Assembly (NCBI RefSeq): GCF_040954645.1 | Contig: NC_092804.1 | Location: forward strand, 143,725,108 to 143,789,107 | Reading direction: 5' to 3' | DNA from: Diabrotica undecimpunctata | Taxonomy: Eukaryota; Arthropoda; Insecta; Coleoptera; Chrysomelidae | DNA: 64,000 nucleotides | Part shown: positions 57,843-64,000 of the stretch, one piece after another | Layout of the letters: each line of letters starts with the position of its first letter | Position numbering within the stretch: the first letter of the stretch is position 1 | The notes under the pieces: generated by a model | Seen by the model: the letters and a program-made list of their open reading frames with translations, nothing else | Database searches by the model: none | Told to the model about the DNA's origin: nothing | Made by a program: the position numbers and the translations under genes

Positions 57843-58911
57843 ACATGATTGAAAAAATTGAAGTTTTGGTATGAAATTATGGATTTATGTCAAAAGTATC
57901 AGTTTAAAATAACTGCGTCATTGTTTAAACATTGATTTTATAGCAAAAATCACTGTTTTTAACATATCAGTAGACGCAGTTTAATTTTGTGTATCACTAG
58001 TCGCACACGGTCTACTGCACCGGTCATAAAAATGGTCCTCTGGATGCTTGTTTAAATTTCAATAAAATAATATATTGTTTGTAGTTTTTTTTAACATTAT
58101 TTATTATTATTGACATGTTTTGTTTATTTGGAATGTTTATTCACGTATAACAAAAAATAGTTCACAATTTTTGTAATAGTTTGATTTCTTCTCTTTTTGA
58201 CTAAACAAATTGCAATTAAGTTAAAATGAGAACATAACATATCAGTGTTCAAGAACTATCTTAAACAAAAATAAAACATTATTTCACTTATCATAAAAAA
58301 ATATAAGAGATGGCAAAAAACATAATAAAATTAAGCCGGAATATTGTTACAGTCATTGCAGATTGGATTTACATGTTCCAAACAAAGATACTCTTCTTTT
58401 TCAGAAATAACAGATCTCCTTTAGTCAAATCCTGATTGTCTTTGGTTTATAGACATTTTAGATTCGATTCTTCTGGTTGTTATACATAAGGCTCATTGCT
58501 AAATTTGTCAAAACTTATCGTCGGATCTTTGTGGAATTTGGAATGTTACAATAATTGTAAATAACAAAGGAATTTATTGCTGTAACATTTAAAAGGCTGT
58601 ACAAAACAACCATAGGTCATCTTCTGCTATAACGTACCACATCACATTGTGCGCATAATTTATCTACGGTATTAACACCGCTTTTTGTGCTGTTATATGC
58701 TAATATGATTTCCGATTTCCAGTTACAGGATACTTCAAAAAACAAAAGTGAAAACTTCTAATTAGGATACAAGTATTGAAAAAAATTAAAAATAGTGATT
58801 TTCGTAGATTTTTGATATAAAATCAATGTTTTAACAATGACACTGTTATTTTAAACTGATACTTTTGACATAAATCCATATTTTCATACCAAAACTTTAA
58901 TTTTTTCAAGG
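57843..58911. mobile_element. ~1.07-kb element with ~120-bp inverted repeats
   Basis: ttgaaaaaattgaagttttg at the left is matched by caaaactttaattttttcaa at 58890-58910. The arms go on: ggatttatgtcaaaagtatc-agtttaaaataac pairs with gttattttaaactgatactt-ttgacataaatcc. The interior has no recognisable coding sequence. Confidence 0.85.
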
Positions 58912-58919
58912 ATTCCTTC

Positions 58920-59460
58920 TGAAACGAATTACTTACATTTTATTTCTTGTTTATTGGACTATGACAGCAGTAAACGAAAGGGAGTGAAGACTGTTGCATC
59001 ATCGACTTTAGTATTATCTGCCATAGTTACAGACAAAATTTTAGGAAGAAATAATTATGGAATACTGCCTAAACACTACAAAATCAATTTACCATTCCAG
59101 AATTAAAAACTGGTTAAATAAAAGTTTATGGTTTATATTATAAAGTTGGATTCTAAAACTAGTAAAATAACACGTGCAAGTAGTAGTTTTAAAATTATCC
59201 TTTGTTATCTACCCAACCCACAAGATAATAAATAAATAATGGTTATGGTTAAATATTATTTAATTGCACATTATTGTTTCGGTTAGTAACAAATTTTAAT
59301 TTGTTATTATTAGGATAGTCTAGTCATAGTTTCAAATTTGGAATCAGCTGACCAATTCACGCATGCTGAAACACACGCACATAATGTCTTCTATATCTTT
59401 CAGATAATTTAAAATTGTTTGTTAGTAATGTTATTAGATAATATTGAAACACATATCAAT
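58920..59460. other. No gene recognised
   Basis: AT-rich DNA between two inverted-repeat elements. Confidence 0.5.
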
Positions 59461-59466
59461 TATACT

Positions 59467-60067
59467 TCATCTAATTTACATTCCGTTGCACGTCATTGGC
59501 GTCTTAGCCCATGACGTCACATGATACCAACACGAAATATTTAGGCGGTAGGTGTGTTCTTTTTTAGAATCACTTTGCCGAGTACACTGGCATTACAGCC
59601 ACTATACATATTTTATTATATACGCGTAGAAATATTATTTAAAGATTTCTGTTAATGTTAACTTAAAGAAATACACAATAATATGTTTCATTTAATTTGT
59701 ATACATGCATTATAAAGCGTTTTTATGAAGAACGAAGGTGATATTTTGGCATAAATTAGTAACACTTATTTGACAGTTGCGGTGTTGACACTTTAGTTTT
59801 GTTTTTATTATTTACTATTAATTAAACTATGTTGTTTTTTAAACAAGCGGTTCAAATTGTTTTTAACAAGATTATTTTTTAACTTTTGTTTTGTTTCTAT
59901 TTATTTACATTAAATATTAATTTATTTTGTTGTATAATCCACTTTGGCAATAATTATGTGACCTATTTGATTTAAAATGGATTCAGGAATTTTTTATACT
60001 TTGGCAACTATGTCAACTTCGATCTCTGACGTAGATAATGACGTGCAACGGTATGTAAATTAGATGG
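59467..60067. mobile_element. ~600-bp MITE with TIR CATCTAATTTACAT
   Basis: catctaatttacattccgtt-gcacgtcattgg at 59469 and its inverse ataatgacgtgcaacggtat-gtaaattagatg at 60035-60066 form about 35-bp terminal inverted repeats. No ORF. The flanks do not show an obvious target duplication. Confidence 0.8.
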
Positions 60068-60524
60068 ACTGTACGTATTTACAAAAGATCTAAATGACTT
60101 GCATAGCCTAATTGTTATTATTAAAAGGAAAATAGGGCGTGTTTAAATACGTTATACGAATTAATACAATAAAATAAAATATTTAGTAAAGACATATTAT
60201 TTTGCACCTTATACTAACTCAGCCCTGAGCATGTATTGCGCCTATTCTTGTATAAGGCAAATACTAAGAATGTAAAATGTAGGAATCAAGTCAGACAGGA
60301 AAAAATATTTAAATATTAGGCAACATTGCCCATTAGCTGTATGTTACAATTTTTACGAAAAAGTTTACAAAACAATTTAAAATTCAGAAAAATTTTAAAG
60401 GCTTAAAATATTATAAATTAGGAAAGTAAAAATATGTAAATATAATTATTTATTCTTAATGCTAACAGGCCGTGTAGCCCGTGGGCTAAAATACAAATAA
60501 ATCATTTACATAAATATTGTTGTT

Positions 60525-61345
60525 TATGTGGGACTAAGCCACAATCGATTGTAATAATTACATATTAGCTGAAAAGTTGACGATTCGATTTCCACTCAGG
60601 AAATCGTTTTAAGAAAAGATTATTTAAAACATCTAAAAAAAATTGTTAAAGTTTATAACCGCCAAAGGTTTCACGAGGTTAAAATTGAAAGTTGACGCAT
60701 CTGGCCAAGGTGTGTTAGGCAACAGCCATGGTTTGGATGAAAAGATAATATGTGGGTGGGTGTCCCAGAGTTTCTTAATCTGCTATCGTTTATATATTCT
60801 TGTTGTTGACTTCTTCTTTCAGTATTAACAACCAAATAGTGCTAAATTCTGTTGATGGGTTTGATACACATGTTTCTTTATTGTGTAGGATAAGGGCTGA
60901 TTTTTTGATGTTTGTTTGATTGTTTCATGTCTGTTTTTTTCATTATTATTGATGCATCTCACCATTGTACTCTACATTCGTTGTCCCAGGCATGCACAGA
61001 TATGCAAACAAGCCTGAGACAACGAACACAGAGTACAATGAAAAGATGCATCAATAATCATAAAAGAAACGGACATAAAAAAATCAAAGTAAAACAGAAA
61101 AATCAAATCAAAAAATGTAGTAGGCTTTGGTTGCCAATACTGAAAAAGTCAACAACAGGAATATACCAACAGTATCATATTTAGAAAGTCATCGTCTTCA
61201 ATCATACACGATAGATATGCAACACACAACACACATAGGTAATACACGAACACTCATAGCCACACAAACACTTATTGCACATATTAACAATGCAGATCAC
61301 TTAGAATATTCAGAATTTGAAGTTCCATAGGGCAAAAACCCACCA
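60525..61345. mobile_element. Foldback element related to 21775-24085, right end decayed
   Basis: The left end gggactaagccacaatcgat, gattcgatttccactcagga-aatcgtttt and the stretch gaagggtttgatacat-like / catgtctgttttttt / ttgatgcatctcaccattgt-actct match the 21.8-kb element. The right arm from about 61000 is inverted to the left (agagtacaatgaaaagatgc-atcaataatcataaaag-aaacgg). Matching stops near 61325. Confidence 0.75.
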
Positions 61346-61429
61346 TCATATCCTTTTCAGCCAAACCATGGATGTTATAACGGGTAGCTCTGTTATACAG
61401 CAGACTCAGTAAATAAATAACAAAGTCAG

Positions 61430-61830
61430 TTGCTTCCGTACGATAGACTATAAAATATTAATCCTGGCGAAGGTATCGACGGCACTGCGATCCACTGTAA
61501 ATACCTGCGAAAAATAAATACAATTTATGTTATAAAAATGAAACGAAAATACGATGCGTTAGTACACACACGCACACCAAGGTGAAGGAATAATCTAGGT
61601 TAGAGGTATACGGATCGATCAACACTCGATCCGGCAAGGAGCTGGAAGGGACTAATCAACACTTAGTCACGGTACAGTTCGGTCTCAGGTCAACACTCTA
61701 ATGGACCACGCTGGTCTTCCATCTCCAGCGCTCATCCATGGAAGTGAAAATTAGCGGTGGGAGTGTGTGCGTACAAAGCCGGCGGCAAAGCGTAAGTCGG
61801 CGGAGATAACTGGCGATGCACATCGTTATA
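61430..61830. other. Unidentified GC-richer segment
   Basis: Contains gatcgatcaacactcgatcc-ggcaaggagctgg and actaatcaacacttagtcac-ggtac, a loose internal repetition of the phrase atcaacact. GC content is well above the flanks. No ORF or known repeat recognised. Confidence 0.35.
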
Positions 61831-61839
61831 CTATTCAAT

Positions 61840-64000
61840 TTTGTGAAATGATACACATAACCTCGTCAATAATTTGGTGATTATACACTTAAATGTTTTA
61901 AATAATCTTTTTTGAAGACGGTCATATTATCAATATGAAAGAGGAGACACGCCAGCGCGGCTCCCTGTTTTGAACCATTATTAATATCAGCTCAGTCTCA
62001 TGAGCCGCCAGATCTCTTAATTACATTTATCACTACTCACAGTCGAATTGTCATAGTCTTAGCTAATGTGTGTTTATTAATATTTTACATACCAACAATC
62101 TTAACTACTTGGGTATTTTGATATCTCATCCAATATTAACAAATGAAGGTTCAATCTACATTATAATGTATTTTTTGTTCGAGAAATTATTTTTGGTTTA
62201 ATATTTTAATAACGTCACCTAATTTTTGGTGCAATTAATGTTTGACTCAAAGAATCAAAAATAACTCACAAATTAAAGCAATTAGGTGTAGGGAATGCGT
62301 AAGAAATAATAAAGTAAAGTTTTGGGCTAATCCTGTATACAGAAATTAAATATTTCGCTATAGTAATCTATATTAAAAATAGTTTGATCATAAATAGATT
62401 TATGATCAAACGATTGATAATGTGTTAATTTTGCTATTAATAAAAAAAACGTAATTATCTTTTAAACTACCTCGTATAACATTGCAAAAACTTGTATTGC
62501 AAAAACGAAAACATAGAGAAGCGCCCCAAAACATAAAAATAATAAAGTAAAAATATACAAGATGTTCCATCCAAAAAGATATGTTTCATCATACAATGTT
62601 TTTTGTATTTTTAAAATTTAAATGATATTTTTAAAATTGAATAAAGTAATTTTATAATCTTTTTATTATTTATATTTTAACCATTATATTAAAATATTTC
62701 ATAACTTATTGTGTTTGCTCCTAACGCCACCAGCTAACGTATTAACAAGCACATGTTGTTGACTTCTGACATACCTGTCAAATTTGAACGAAATAATATA
62801 ATAATATAATAAAATATAAATAAATATCATTTGTTAGTAAATTTAATTATTATATTAACTAAATAAGATGTTTAAAAATAATAATTGTATTTATATGAAA
62901 TTATTTTAAAGCGAGAATTATTATAAAAATTTAAACAGATGATTCAATATTATTATTAATTGGATGACATTTATGACTTTTAAATTTTGACAATCGTTAC
63001 GAATCGAATCTTTTATTGACATAAGTATATTCTTTTAATTTTTCACTTCTCATTTAATGACTGTATTTTGTTAGTTATTTTACATGCAGTTTTTAATTTA
63101 AACCTGCATAGAGTAAATATATGATGACTAGAAGCGAATTGATCGAGAGTAGTGAATCGATCTGAAGAACCACTATTTCGTGACGCTACCCGTGACTCCG
63201 TCTCGTGGCGCTAGTTTCGTGACCATCGCCTTAAAATTTTACTATAGAGACAAAAGTAATACAACGCCAGTATAGAAGCTTCACTTAACAAACCTGGACC
63301 AAACAAAGGAAATTAAAAATTAGTCCCTGCTGGCAAGGATTGCGCCGTGATGTTTCAGAGTATCAATAAACCTTGAATAATATAAAAATAATGCGCCTTG
63401 TATATACCCTTTCACTTAAAATTCTTGTTTATTAATACAATATCACATATTTATACAGTATTTATTAATTGTAAATTGTTATTTTACATCTTATATATCT
63501 TGCATGTTTTATTACAACTGTTCAAGTTTATTCCCATAGCGCAGAAATGGCATAACGATATATGTAAGATATAAATATAAAAAACAAATTTAGGAATAGC
63601 ATTTTTTAATTCTAATAATTAAAATTTTTGAATGTTTTTATGTATAAGTAAACTTTGCATGATTAAATGGTAGAGGGTAGACTTAATTTATATTTTTACA
63701 TATATCATACGAAATTGTTATATTTAACATTGTATAGCTTTTAACATTAACTTTATTTGAGCTGTAATGTTAGGTAATCTACTACAAATTATTAGAAATT
63801 TACAACGGGTGTTCAATGGAAACACATATAGTAGCTTTAAGGTATACTCTATGCTAAAAAAAGTTGAAAATTATAATCCATTATAATTAAATGTATGAGA
63901 TGATATCCCCATTATTTAGTCAATCTATAAATTCCTGCTGATAAAGTATTTCCAGTAGTTTGTGGAACCAGATCTTAGTAGCAATTTCGAAGGTGTCTGA
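61840..64000. other. No gene recognised
   Basis: AT-rich DNA. A GC-richer patch near 63120-63240 contains the repeated phrase cgtgacgctacccgtgactc / tcgtggcgctagtttcgtga but no ORF. No CRTC C-terminal exon could be found. Confidence 0.45.

Noticed and set aside
60912..61330. ORFs of 67-90 codons near 61 kb
   Set aside because: They lie in the arms of a foldback element and read like translated repeat sequence without domains.
61352..61384. Possible 24-nt microexon (cttttcag ... gtagct) near the end of the window
   Set aside because: Too short to test by sequence, peptide not recognised, and AG/GT pairs this close are frequent by chance.

Overview
The window looks like intronic and intergenic DNA from a large, AT-rich, repeat-laden insect genome, possibly a beetle (inference from the transposon families and intron size; not proven). 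No bacterial operons, rRNA or CRISPR arrays are visible. Long intact ORFs are almost absent; the longest (607 codons, 5161-6984) belongs to a retrotransposon.

The only recognisable host gene is on the + strand: five short GT-AG exons (12283-12427, 24386-24487, 40618-40665, 47860-47976, 48108-48275) in one compatible reading frame. They encode the central part of a CREB-regulated transcription coactivator (CRTC/TORC). The CREB-binding N-terminus must lie upstream and the transactivation C-terminus downstream. A possible sixth in-phase exon lies at 57237-57299. Introns are about 12 kb, 16 kb, 7 kb and 131 bp, and most of the recognisable sequence inside and around them is transposon debris.

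Layout: 1-2.4 kb, little of note. 2.4-8.7 kb, a Tc1-like remnant, then a minus-strand LINE whose ORF1 is split by an almost complete RTE-type LINE (5028-7814) with a 10-bp target duplication. 9.9-11.7 kb, a LINE reverse transcriptase fragment and a long-inverted-repeat element carrying a Cys-rich peptide. 12.3-16.6 kb, CRTC exon, mariner remnants, a PIF/Harbinger-type MITE with TTA duplications and a THAP-like exon. 17-25.4 kb, LINE fragments and a three-level nest (foldback element > RTE > another LINE tail) in which both retroelement insertions have 9-bp duplications. 25.7-34.8 kb, three long inverted-repeat structures, one enclosing two DDE transposase remnants and a LINE. 35.5-39.3 kb, a LINE with an RNase H domain, a mariner remnant and a pogo/Tigger-like C-terminus. 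41.2-47.3 kb, LINE fragments, a 0.5-kb palindrome and a (TA)n tract. 48.6-52.9 kb, a further copy of the 25.7-kb repeat family, a tRNA-like SINE head, (TA)n and a 139-bp tandem repeat. 54.3-56.3 kb, Tc1-like and LINE remnants. 57.8-61.3 kb, short inverted-repeat elements. 61.4-64 kb, nothing recognised apart from a GC-richer patch.

All protein-level calls come from reading motifs by eye; no database search was possible. Family names for transposons are therefore best guesses. Insertion order and target duplications are directly visible in the sequence.
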